A stretch of DNA of 10,194 bases from the NCBI GenBank assembly GCA_030527765.1, contig JAUNAE010000109.1:1-10194 (forward strand). Reading direction: 5' to 3'. Origin of the DNA: Eubacteriales bacterium. GTDB taxonomy: Bacteria; Bacillota_A; Clostridia; Lachnospirales; Lachnospiraceae. The position numbers and the translations under genes were made by a program. Positions 4,208 through 10,194 of the stretch are shown piece by piece. The notes below the pieces were generated by a model. The model saw only the letters and a list, made by a program, of their open reading frames with translations, had not been told where the DNA came from and ran no database searches. The stretch's first letter is position 1; the number at the start of each line of letters is the position of its first letter.

Positions 4208-6568
4208 ATGGACGCAAAAGAGATTATTTCAAAACTTACAATTGTAGAAAAGGCCGCTCTTCTCAGCGGAAAAAACGAGTGGGAATCCCACAGTATTGAC
4301 AGACTTGGAATTCCTTCCATTGTATTTTCAGATGGCCCTCACGGACTTCGTCGTCAGGAGGGAGCAGGAGACCACCTTGGTCTGAATGCGTCTCTGCCGG
4401 CTACATGCTTCCCGACAGCGGCAACAGTTGCCAATTCCTGGGATCCGGAAATCGGTGAGGAAATTGGAAAAGCACTGGGAGAAGAGGCTGTTGCTCAGAA
4501 TGTAGACGTTCTCCTGGGACCGGGACTGAACATGAAGCGTTCCCCTCTTTGCGGACGTAACTTCGAATATTTTTCCGAGGATCCGATTCTGGCAGGAAAG
4601 ATGGCAGCTTCCTATGTTCGAGGAATTCAGAGCCGTCATGTGTATTCCTGTCCGAAGCATTTTGCGGTAAACTCCAGAGAGACTCGCCGTATGGCCATGA
4701 ATGCCGTAGTGGATGAGCGTACTTTGAGAGAAATTTATCTGACTGCTTTTGAGATTGCCATCAAAGAAGGCGGGGCAAAATCCATCATGTCCGCTTACAA
4801 CGAAGTGAATGGCAAATATGCCAACGAGAATAAACATCTTCTCGTGGACATTCTTCGTGAAGAGTGGGGATTTGACGGAATCGTCGTAACAGACTGGGGT
4901 GCTTCCAATGACCATGTGGAAGGTGTGAAATGCCAGTCCAACATGGAGATGCCGAATCCGGGATTTGATTCTGCAAGACAGCTGATTAAGGCTGCAACAG
5001 AAGGTGAAGGCCGTATTACGGAAGAGGAGATCGACAAAGCCATTCTTCCGGTAGTGGAGGCAGCCCTTTATTTCAAAGATAACGACAACAGCAAGGGATT
5101 TGACAAAGAACAGCATCATGCCATTGCAAGAAAGGCAGCGGTGAACTCCGCAGTTCTTCTGAAAAATGAGGAGAAAATTCTTCCGCTGAAAGCAGGTGCC
5201 AAGGTTTGCCTGAAGGGACCATTCGTAGAGAAACCGAGATATCAGGGAGCCGGAAGTTCTCAGGTAAATGCAACAAAGGTTGAGAAAATCGCAGACGTGA
5301 TCGGCAACTATGATCTGAAGGTTGTGGATGATCCGGAGCAGGCAGATGTTGTACTGTTCTTCTTTGGTCTGGATGAGATCGCAGAGAGTGAAGGCGCAGA
5401 CAGAATGTCCATGGATGTGCCGGACTACCAGATCGAAGAGCTGGAGCAGCTTTATGTATATAACAAGAACATCGTTGGTATTATGAGTGCCGGATCTTCC
5501 GTGAAGATGCCGTGGATTGGCAATCTGAAAGGTCTGCTTCATGGATATCTGACAGGACAGGCGGGAGCTTCCGCAATGCTGGATCTTCTGACCGGCAAAG
5601 AAATTCCGACAGGTAAGCTGTCTGAGTCCTATCCGTTTGCATACACAGACTGCTCTGTCGTGAACTATGCAACGACCGAAAAACGTAATCTTCAGTATCG
5701 TGAAGGACCGTTCATTGGCTACCGTTATTATGACACCGCAGATATCGCAGTACAGTTCCCATTTGGATATGGTTTGAGTTATACAACGTTCGAATACAGC
5801 GATCTTGTTGTAACCGATCAGGGAGTCACCGTGACGATTACCAATACCGGAAAGAGAGACGGTGCGGAAATTGTTCAGCTCTATGTGGGCAAAAAAGATT
5901 CCGGTCTCATCCGTCCGGCAAAGGAACTCAAAGGGTTCAAAAAAGTCCGGATCAAAGCCGGACAGTCTGAAAAAGTGGAAATTCCATTTGATGACAAAAC
6001 CTTCCGTTACTTCTCTACAGTTTCCAACGGCTGGGAAGTAGAAGGAGGCGAGTATCAGATTATGGTTGGTGCCAGTGTGGCGGATATTAAGCTCACAGGA
6101 ACGGTTACCAAAGAGGGCACCATCACAGAACTGCCTTATGACATCGAGAAACTTCCAAGTTACAAATACGGATACGTTCGAAACGTTCACTATGAGGAAT
6201 TTGTAAAACTGTATGCTGCAGTTCTTCCGGAGGAAAAAGTCGGCCTTCTTGATGAGAACGATGCCGTCTGCCAGATGAAGGATGCCAAGAGTGGTGTTTG
6301 CCGTCTGGTATACAAGGTACTGAAGAAACGACTGGACAAATCCTACGAGGTAGGTGTTCCGGATCTGAATACCATGTTTATTTATAACATGCCATTCCGT
6401 GCCATTGGAAAGATGAGCGCCGGTATGGTATCCGGAGAGATGGTAGACAGCATTCTTACGATCGTGAACGGACATTTCTTCAAAGGTCTGGGAGGACTGA
6501 TCGGAGGATATTTCCGAAACAAACGTGCCAACAAGAAATATGAAGCAAGACTGAATCACAAAGAATAA
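4208..6568 (+). CDS. Glycoside hydrolase family 3 beta-glucosidase, cytoplasmic, with C-terminal extension
   Basis: A 786-residue enzyme expected to cleave terminal beta-linked glucose or related sugars from short glycosides. No signal peptide or anchor is visible, so it probably acts on imported sugars. The N-terminal GH3 barrel (about 10-290) shows SDGPHGLR (41-48), GRNFEYFSEDP (116-126), KH (150-151) and nucleophile Asp229 in VVTDWGASND. The second GH3 domain (about 315-525) has the ESEGADR loop (393-399) carrying the likely acid/base Glu, and ends in PFGYGLSYTTF (518-528). A fibronectin-III-like domain covers about 555-626. There is no PA14 insertion. Residues about 640-786 are an extra region ending in a Gly-rich hydrophobic helix and a basic tail. 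The ATG is preceded by AGGGGAG at 7 nt. Four in-frame stops in a row (TAA TAG TAA TAA, 6566-6577) end it. Substrate specificity is inferred only to family level. Confidence 0.94.
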   Translation: MDAKEIISKLTIVEKAALLSGKNEWESHSIDRLGIPSIVFSDGPHGLRRQEGAGDHLGLNASLPATCFPTAATVANSWDPEIGEEIGKALGEEAVAQNVDVLLGPGLNMKRSPLCGRNFEYFSEDPILAGKMAASYVRGIQSRHVYSCPKHFAVNSRETRRMAMNAVVDERTLREIYLTAFEIAIKEGGAKSIMSAYNEVNGKYANENKHLLVDILREEWGFDGIVVTDWGASNDHVEGVKCQSNMEMPNPGFDSARQLIKAATEGEGRITEEEIDKAILPVVEAALYFKDNDNSKGFDKEQHHAIARKAAVNSAVLLKNEEKILPLKAGAKVCLKGPFVEKPRYQGAGSSQVNATKVEKIADVIGNYDLKVVDDPEQADVVLFFFGLDEIAESEGADRMSMDVPDYQIEELEQLYVYNKNIVGIMSAGSSVKMPWIGNLKGLLHGYLTGQAGASAMLDLLTGKEIPTGKLSESYPFAYTDCSVVNYATTEKRNLQYREGPFIGYRYYDTADIAVQFPFGYGLSYTTFEYSDLVVTDQGVTVTITNTGKRDGAEIVQLYVGKKDSGLIRPAKELKGFKKVRIKAGQSEKVEIPFDDKTFRYFSTVSNGWEVEGGEYQIMVGASVADIKLTGTVTKEGTITELPYDIEKLPSYKYGYVRNVHYEEFVKLYAAVLPEEKVGLLDENDAVCQMKDAKSGVCRLVYKVLKKRLDKSYEVGVPDLNTMFIYNMPFRAIGKMSAGMVSGEMVDSILTIVNGHFFKGLGGLIGGYFRNKRANKKYEARLNHKE

Positions 6569-6612
6569 TAGTAATAAGGCGGCTGTTGTACTGATTTTAC
6601 ATACAGGCTTAC

Positions 6613-6668
6613 AAAAAAAGGAGGAGCTGTTGCACCGGCATCAAAAAGATGCGGGTGCGACAGCTCCT
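6613..6668 (-). terminator. Intrinsic terminator of pepT
   Basis: AGGAGCTGT (6622-6630) pairs with ACAGCTCCT (6660-6668). The stem continues through GCACC/GGTGC and GCATC/GATGC, with one mismatch (6637/6653) and loop AAAAA (6643-6647). Read on the minus strand, it is followed by seven T (complement of 6613-6619). The plus strand has no T-run after the stem, so it serves pepT and is at best a weak stop for the converging beta-glucosidase transcript. Confidence 0.9.
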
Positions 6669-6687
6669 TGTCGTTCAGTTATACGTA

Positions 6688-7875
6688 TTACAATTTTGCA
6701 AGTTCGATCAGAAGATTTGCAGATGCTTCCATTTCCTGAATGGAGGCATACTCATATCTGCCATGGAAGTTGTAGCCGCCGGTGCACAGGTTCGGGCAGG
6801 GAATTCCACGGAAGGAAAGAGCTGCTCCGTCGGTACCGCCGCGGATTGGCTGAATACGCGGTGTGATACCAAGAGATTTCATGGCATTTACCGCATTATC
6901 AACAAGACTCATATGCTCTTTGACAATTTCCGCCATATTGCAATACTGATCACGGATGATCAGCTCAATCATGTCATATCCGTATTTGTCATTGAGGTAA
7001 TCGGCAACCTTCTGGATCTTCTGTTTCTTGATCGCAAGAAGATTTTTGTCGTGGTCTCTGAGAATGTACTTCAGAGTTACATGCTCTACAGAACCTTCCA
7101 TGCTGTCCAGATGGTAAAAACCTTCATAACCTTCGGTGTGTTCCGGAACTTCTGCCTCCGGAAGCATATTCTGGAATTCTACGGCAATACGGCATGCATT
7201 GATCATAGTATTCTTGGCATCTCCTGGATGAACGCTTTTTCCGGTGATTTCCACCCGGGCACTGGCTGCATTGAAGCACTCATACTCCAGCTCTCCAAGC
7301 TTTCCGCCGTCACAGGTGTAAGCTTCTCTTGCAAGGAAGCGGTCCGTATCAAAGTTTGCAGTACCTTCACCGATTTCCTCATCCGGTGTAAAGGCAATCC
7401 AAAGAGTACGGTGTGGAATTTCCGGATGTGTCAGATAATATTCTGCAAGGTTCATAATCTCAGCAACGCCCGCCTTATCGTCTGCACCAAGAAGAGTGGT
7501 GCCGTCTGTGGCAATCAGATCTTCCCCGATATGATTCAGAAGTTCCGGGAATTCTTCTGTGTGAAGAATCTCATCTGTTCCGTCATAAGCGGAGATGATA
7601 CGCGGCTTCACATTCGTACCACTGGCAGCAGGAGCCGTATCCATGTGTGCAACAAATCCGAGAGCCGGTTCGCTTCCCGGGATTTTGGCATACACGTAGC
7701 AATGTTCTTCGTCGTAATCAACCTCGGCCCCCATGTCTGTCAGTTCCTTTGCAAGGAGACTTGCGAGATCTCTTTGCTTGGCAGTAGAAGGAAGAACTTC
7801 CGCATCTTCCTGAGACTGTGTATCGATTTTTACATAGCGCAGAAAACGCTCAATCAGTTTTTCATTTGTAATCAT
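6688..7875 (-). CDS. pepT: Peptidase T (tripeptide aminopeptidase), M20 zinc metallopeptidase
   Basis: A 395-residue cytoplasmic enzyme that removes the N-terminal residue from tripeptides, serving late peptide catabolism. The dinuclear zinc site is complete: His77 and Asp79 in GFVAHMDTAP, Asp132 in LLGADDKAG, general base Glu166 and ligand Glu167 in FTPDEEIGEG, Asp189 in YTCDGG, and His371 in NFHGRYEYA. The dimerisation domain lies at about 205-320 (TGKSVHPGDAKN, 211-222). RGGTDGAALSFRGIPCPNL (345-363) is diagnostic of PepT among M20 enzymes. Length is slightly short of the usual 405-410, with no missing motif. The start has AAGAGG 10 nt upstream (7886-7891). It is monocistronic, with its own promoter and terminator. 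Confidence 0.97.
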   Translation of the reverse strand: MITNEKLIERFLRYVKIDTQSQEDAEVLPSTAKQRDLASLLAKELTDMGAEVDYDEEHCYVYAKIPGSEPALGFVAHMDTAPAASGTNVKPRIISAYDGTDEILHTEEFPELLNHIGEDLIATDGTTLLGADDKAGVAEIMNLAEYYLTHPEIPHRTLWIAFTPDEEIGEGTANFDTDRFLAREAYTCDGGKLGELEYECFNAASARVEITGKSVHPGDAKNTMINACRIAVEFQNMLPEAEVPEHTEGYEGFYHLDSMEGSVEHVTLKYILRDHDKNLLAIKKQKIQKVADYLNDKYGYDMIELIIRDQYCNMAEIVKEHMSLVDNAVNAMKSLGITPRIQPIRGGTDGAALSFRGIPCPNLCTGGYNFHGRYEYASIQEMEASANLLIELAKL

Positions 7876-7908
7876 AGTCTAAATACCTCTTCTTGATTTG
7901 ATGAACTT

Positions 7909-7937
7909 ATTATAGAATAAAAGGAAGCGGTTCACAA
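7909..7937 (-). promoter_or_regulatory. Sigma-A promoter of pepT
   Basis: On the minus strand, the -35 TTGTGA (complement of 7932-7937) is followed by exactly 17 bp and a perfect -10 TATAAT (complement of 7909-7914). The predicted leader is about 25-30 nt. Confidence 0.75.
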
Positions 7938-7959
7938 CCATGATTCCCGAGTGCCCAGA

Positions 7960-7989
7960 TTGACGGAAGAGGACAGAGTAGGGTAAAAT
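7960..7989 (+). promoter_or_regulatory. Sigma-A promoter of the membrane zinc-ribbon gene
   Basis: TTGACG (7960-7965, 5 of 6) and TAAAAT (7984-7989, 5 of 6) are separated by 18 bp. It diverges from the pepT promoter, with 22 bp between the two -35 boxes. Confidence 0.65.
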
Positions 7990-8025
7990 GTGTAGTATAT
8001 GAAGAATAGATATAAATAACACGTG

Positions 8026-8031
8026 AAGAGG
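8026..8031 (+). promoter_or_regulatory. Ribosome binding site fixing the start of the membrane zinc-ribbon gene
   Basis: AAGAGG lies 9 nt before the ATG at 8041. An upstream in-frame GTG at 8023 overlaps no such site on its own 5' side, so 8041 is preferred. Confidence 0.6.
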
Positions 8032-8040
8032 ATCTGTATT

Positions 8041-8661
8041 ATGATGACAATGTATTATATTTTGCTGGCTATGGGGGCCTTTTTCATCCTGTTGGGAGGC
8101 GTGGTGACGGCAGTGCTTGCCGGTGCTTTCAGCATTGCAGCAGGAGACTTCCGGGGCGAATTCGACTTCTTCCTGTTGATTCCGATGATTTTTGTCGTGA
8201 TCGGAATTGTCTTTGTGGTGATCAGCCTTTCCAGAATGAGAGCACAGAAGAAAATTGTGGAGAAGGGCAAACGCTATCCGGCCAAAATCTACGGATATGT
8301 GGATGATACCCGCGTTTTGGTGAATGGACAGTATCCGACAAACCTGAAGGTGCATTTTTTTGATGAGAGAGGAATCGAGCGAGAAGCAATTATACCGACG
8401 AGTTTTGCGAAGAATTCCGGCGGCTATGCCATTGGAATGACCATTGATATTTTTGAGTATTGCGGAAAATTCAGCTGGGACAAAAAATCTCTCCGATTCG
8501 AGAAACTTCCGAGGGAAGAGGAACTTATGGATGACAAGCCGATTGCTCCGGAGGATACTCATCTCGTCGCAGTCACCTGTCCGGGCTGTGGCGCCAGCTT
8601 CGAGGCAGTTGCAGGATACACCAACCGCTGTCCATACTGCGGTAATTATATGAATGCATAA
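8041..8661 (+). CDS. Membrane protein with cytoplasmic domain and C-terminal zinc ribbon, function unknown
   Basis: A 206-residue protein I cannot assign to a characterised family. Two hydrophobic segments (about 6-30 and 42-64) form an N-terminal hairpin ending in SRMRAQKK, which suggests the rest is cytoplasmic. Residues about 71-155 look like a small beta-rich domain, with a loose resemblance to DUF3592-type domains (KGKRYPAKIYGY, LKVHFFDERGIERE). The C-terminus is a clear rubredoxin-like knuckle pair, CPGCG (180-184) and CPYCG (197-201), giving Cys180, 183, 197 and 200 as metal ligands. The flavin-reductase-like gene starts 25 bp downstream, probably in the same transcript. ATG 8041 is chosen on its ribosome binding site; ATG 8044 is also possible. 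Confidence 0.85.
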   Translation: MMTMYYILLAMGAFFILLGGVVTAVLAGAFSIAAGDFRGEFDFFLLIPMIFVVIGIVFVVISLSRMRAQKKIVEKGKRYPAKIYGYVDDTRVLVNGQYPTNLKVHFFDERGIEREAIIPTSFAKNSGGYAIGMTIDIFEYCGKFSWDKKSLRFEKLPREEELMDDKPIAPEDTHLVAVTCPGCGASFEAVAGYTNRCPYCGNYMNA

Positions 8662-8673
8662 AGTAGAAACAAA

Positions 8674-8679
8674 AAGGAG
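8674..8679 (+). promoter_or_regulatory. Ribosome binding site fixing the flavin-reductase start
   Basis: AAGGAG sits 7 nt before the ATG at 8687 but only 1 nt before the ATG at 8681, and it lies after the in-frame ATG at 8654. Start 8687 is therefore chosen. Confidence 0.8.
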
Positions 8680-8686
8680 AATGAAC

Positions 8687-9208
8687 ATGAGTGTATTTAA
8701 AGAAATTGATTTGAAAGAACTTCCGGTAAACCCGTTCGAGATGATTGGCAAGGAGTGGCTTCTGATCACCGCCAAAAAGGAAGACAAAGTGAACACAATG
8801 ACAGCATCCTGGGGAAGTATGGGTGTGATGTGGGGACAGAATGTGGTCAATGTATACATCAGAAAGAGTCGTTTCACCAAAGAATTTATCGACGGTGCAG
8901 ATCATTTTTCCGTGTCTGTATATCCGGAGAGTGAGAGAAAGACGCTGGCATACTTTGGAAGTACTTCCGGAAGAGACGAAGACAAAATTGCAAAAGCAGG
9001 TTACACAGTAGCGTGTGATCAGGATGTTCCTTATTTTGAAGAGGCAAAAGTTGTTCTCATCTGCAAGAAACTCAGCAAACACTCTCTGGGCCCGGAAGGC
9101 ATGATTGATGAAGAGATTCTTCCGAAGTGGTATTCCGGCAACGATGAAGGCAATTTCCATGATATGTATATCGGAAAGATTGAGAAAGTTCTTGTGAAAG
9201 AGGACTGA
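8687..9208 (+). CDS. Flavin reductase-like / FMN-binding split-barrel protein
   Basis: A 173-residue cytoplasmic protein of the flavin reductase-like family, whose members bind FMN and often reduce flavin with NAD(P)H or pass electrons on. The FMN-binding stretch NTMTASWGSMGVMWG (36-50) and the strand VVNVYIRKSRFTKEFI (53-68) are typical. They are followed by HFSVSVYP (73-80), GSTSGRDEDK (91-100) and a C-terminal HDMYIGKIEKV (158-168), which closes the barrel. There is no iron-sulfur or rubredoxin domain in this chain, although the gene just upstream encodes a Cys4 metal knuckle. It is most likely cotranscribed with that gene, and no terminator follows it. The substrate and electron acceptor are not known. 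Confidence 0.88.
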   Translation: MSVFKEIDLKELPVNPFEMIGKEWLLITAKKEDKVNTMTASWGSMGVMWGQNVVNVYIRKSRFTKEFIDGADHFSVSVYPESERKTLAYFGSTSGRDEDKIAKAGYTVACDQDVPYFEEAKVVLICKKLSKHSLGPEGMIDEEILPKWYSGNDEGNFHDMYIGKIEKVLVKED

Positions 9209-9219
9209 AGACTCTATAG

Positions 9220-9246
9220 TATAATTAAGTATAGCTATAAATAGCT
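9220..9246 (+). promoter_or_regulatory. Possible promoter and dyad before the secreted-protein gene
   Basis: A perfect -10 TATAAT (9220-9225) lies 12 bp after the flavin-reductase stop, but no good -35 is seen at 16-19 bp. Directly downstream, AGCTAT (9233-9238) and ATAGCT (9241-9246) form a tight dyad that overlaps the expected start of transcription, as a repressor site could. Confidence 0.4.
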
Positions 9247-9300
9247 GAAAAGTTACCATTCGTAGATTACCAAAATACTTGAAATGAAAGGAGGAACTTT

Positions 9301-9987
9301 ATGAAGAGAAGAGGAATTGCTGTTTTGGTGGCTGGTGCGTTGTGTCTGTTGCCAAATACTGTTTTTGCAGAAGGCAATATTGAGGTCACACACAAAAACC
9401 TGATCATGGACTCAGAAGATGGCAGCGGAGTATTTTATGCCAGGGTAGAGAACACCGGGGATGCGGCCGTTACATTTGATGAAGGCCAACTCATTGTCTA
9501 TTCTGAGACAGGAGAGGAACTGTATACGGAAGATTACATAGTTGCGATCCCGCAGCACGTAGAGATGCAGCCGGGTGACTACTTCTATGTCAAGCAAACT
9601 CTGTGGGACACAGGTCTGGAAGGCAAAACAATCGGAAGTTATGAATTGGTCATAGAACCTCAGGAAGCAGATAGTTCATATCATGTTGATAGATTCCAGT
9701 GTGAGTCCTCCTTTGAGTTGACTGATAGCTATGATAGTAACGTCTATGTAACATTTTCCAATGATACTGATGACAAAATTCAGGATTTTTACGTTATTGG
9801 AGCTCTGTACGATCAGAATGACAATTTGATTTTTGTAAGTGAATCGGTCTATGGTACACTTACAGTTCATGCGGGAAGCATGATCACAGATGAGATGTAT
9901 ATTGATAGCGATACGAGAGATTACTTTGATGCGAATGGAATCGTTCCGACTCGTTCAGATGGCATGGTTTGCACGGATTGGTTATGA
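9301..9987 (+). CDS. Secreted protein of unknown function with signal peptide
   Basis: A 228-residue protein. The N-terminus MKRRGIAVLVAGALCLLPNT is a standard Sec signal, with probable cleavage after Ala23 (VFA|EG). There is no lipobox Cys, LPXTG motif or C-terminal membrane segment, so the mature protein of about 205 residues should be released or loosely held. It is acidic and beta-rich. The first half (FYARVENTGDAAVTFDEGQLIVYSETG, about 46-72) reads like an Ig-like or FxLYD-type beta-sandwich. A second similar stretch starts near 140 (NVYVTFSNDTDDKIQDFYVIGALYDQNDNLIF), so it may be two related domains in tandem. Only one Cys pair is possible (in QCESS near 139 and CTDWL at the end). A strong ribosome binding site AAAGGAGG lies 6 nt before the ATG, and a terminator follows. 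No enzymatic motif is seen. Confidence 0.88.
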   Translation: MKRRGIAVLVAGALCLLPNTVFAEGNIEVTHKNLIMDSEDGSGVFYARVENTGDAAVTFDEGQLIVYSETGEELYTEDYIVAIPQHVEMQPGDYFYVKQTLWDTGLEGKTIGSYELVIEPQEADSSYHVDRFQCESSFELTDSYDSNVYVTFSNDTDDKIQDFYVIGALYDQNDNLIFVSESVYGTLTVHAGSMITDEMYIDSDTRDYFDANGIVPTRSDGMVCTDWL

Positions 9988-10023
9988 TGAGTCAATAACT
10001 GATTTAGTTTATTAGAATTTAGT

Positions 10024-10063
10024 GGGGTCGTGAAATTCAGAAATGGATTTCACGGCTCCTTTT
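10024..10063 (+). terminator. Intrinsic terminator of the secreted-protein gene
   Basis: A 13-bp stem pairs GGGGTCGTGAAAT (10024-10036) with ATTTCACGGCTCC (10047-10059), with two G-T wobbles and a 10-nt loop, followed by TTTT (10060-10063). The T-run is short but the stem is strong. The next 77 bp (10064-10140) hold nothing I recognise. Confidence 0.8.
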
Positions 10064-10140
10064 GGAGTGCCGACTCTCCTTCTATTTGGCGAACACAGAT
10101 TGTTATTGTTCACGGGTAATATTCCGCGAAGCGTGTTGCA

Positions 10141-10194
10141 GTTCACCTCAGTCGGGGAGACCCCCATCTTCTATAAGTGGGGGATAACAAATTA
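10141..10194 (+). repeat. 53-nt hairpin element, copy 2 (reaches the window edge)
   Basis: This copy matches 4060-4112 except for T to C in the CATCT/CACCT segment and one extra A before the C-run. The same bulged hairpin forms: CCCCCA (10161-10166), CTT (10168-10170), loop CTAT (10171-10174), AAG (10175-10177), TGGGGG (10178-10183). The right boundary is outside the window. It has the same orientation as copy 1 but sits after a terminator, in front of whatever gene follows. Confidence 0.85.

Noticed and set aside
4328..6559. 743-residue minus-strand open frame opposite the beta-glucosidase
   Set aside because: The plus strand carries all GH3 motifs and a good ribosome binding site. The antisense protein shows no recognisable domain and reflects codon bias of the real gene.
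6649..7896. 415-residue plus-strand open frame opposite pepT
   Set aside because: The minus strand encodes complete PepT with all zinc ligands. The plus-strand frame starts inside the pepT terminator and has no family signature.
4060..10194. Composite transposon bounded by the two hairpin elements
   Set aside because: The intervening 6 kb contains ordinary housekeeping and metabolic genes with no transposase, and the elements are short direct copies without target-site duplications visible here.

Overview
The window looks like chromosomal DNA from a low-to-moderate GC Firmicute, most likely a gut Lachnospiraceae-type Clostridium relative. This rests on strong AGGAGG-type ribosome binding sites, sigma-A promoters with good -10 boxes, a GHKL/LytTR two-component pair, a cytoplasmic GH3 beta-glucosidase with a Lachnospiraceae-style C-terminal extension, and PepT. 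The assignment comes from protein flavour and was not tested by a database search.

Layout. Positions 1-424 are a non-coding tandem array of exactly eight 53-bp units, each with a GGCATG/CATGCC dyad. A decayed ninth unit follows, then about 130 bp of overlapping inverted repeats (450-581). A pair of 14-bp direct repeats and a sigma-A promoter lead into a G-poor, C/A-rich leader. A co-oriented cluster follows: a Gfo/Idh/MocA-family dehydrogenase (787-1872), a LytTR response regulator (1896-2600) and a GHKL sensor kinase (2597-3961). The last two overlap by 4 bp.

Just past the kinase (3978-4044) is a pair of 11-bp direct repeats 21 bp apart, set before an extended -10 promoter with no -35 box. 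This is the layout expected for a LytTR-regulator target. Its predicted transcript starts at once with a 53-nt hairpin element (4060-4112). A second copy of that element closes the window (10141-10194). A GH3 beta-glucosidase (4208-6568) lies downstream and may also have its own promoter.

The beta-glucosidase converges on pepT (minus strand, 6688-7875), which has a strong minus-strand terminator in the 119-bp gap. pepT diverges from a membrane protein with a C-terminal zinc ribbon (8041-8661). That gene is followed 25 bp later by a flavin-reductase-like protein (8687-9208). A secreted protein of unknown function (9301-9987) follows, ending in an intrinsic terminator (10024-10063).

Working together. 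A plausible but unproven reading is that the sensor/regulator pair controls the nearby promoter at 4016-4044, and so the glycoside-processing enzyme, with the dehydrogenase acting on a sugar or polyol in the same circuit. PepT, the membrane/flavin-reductase pair and the secreted protein look like independent transcription units. I saw no tRNA, rRNA, transposase, CRISPR or phage gene. The most interesting unexplained material is the phased 53-bp array, the two copies of the 53-nt hairpin element, and the direct-repeat promoter after the kinase gene.
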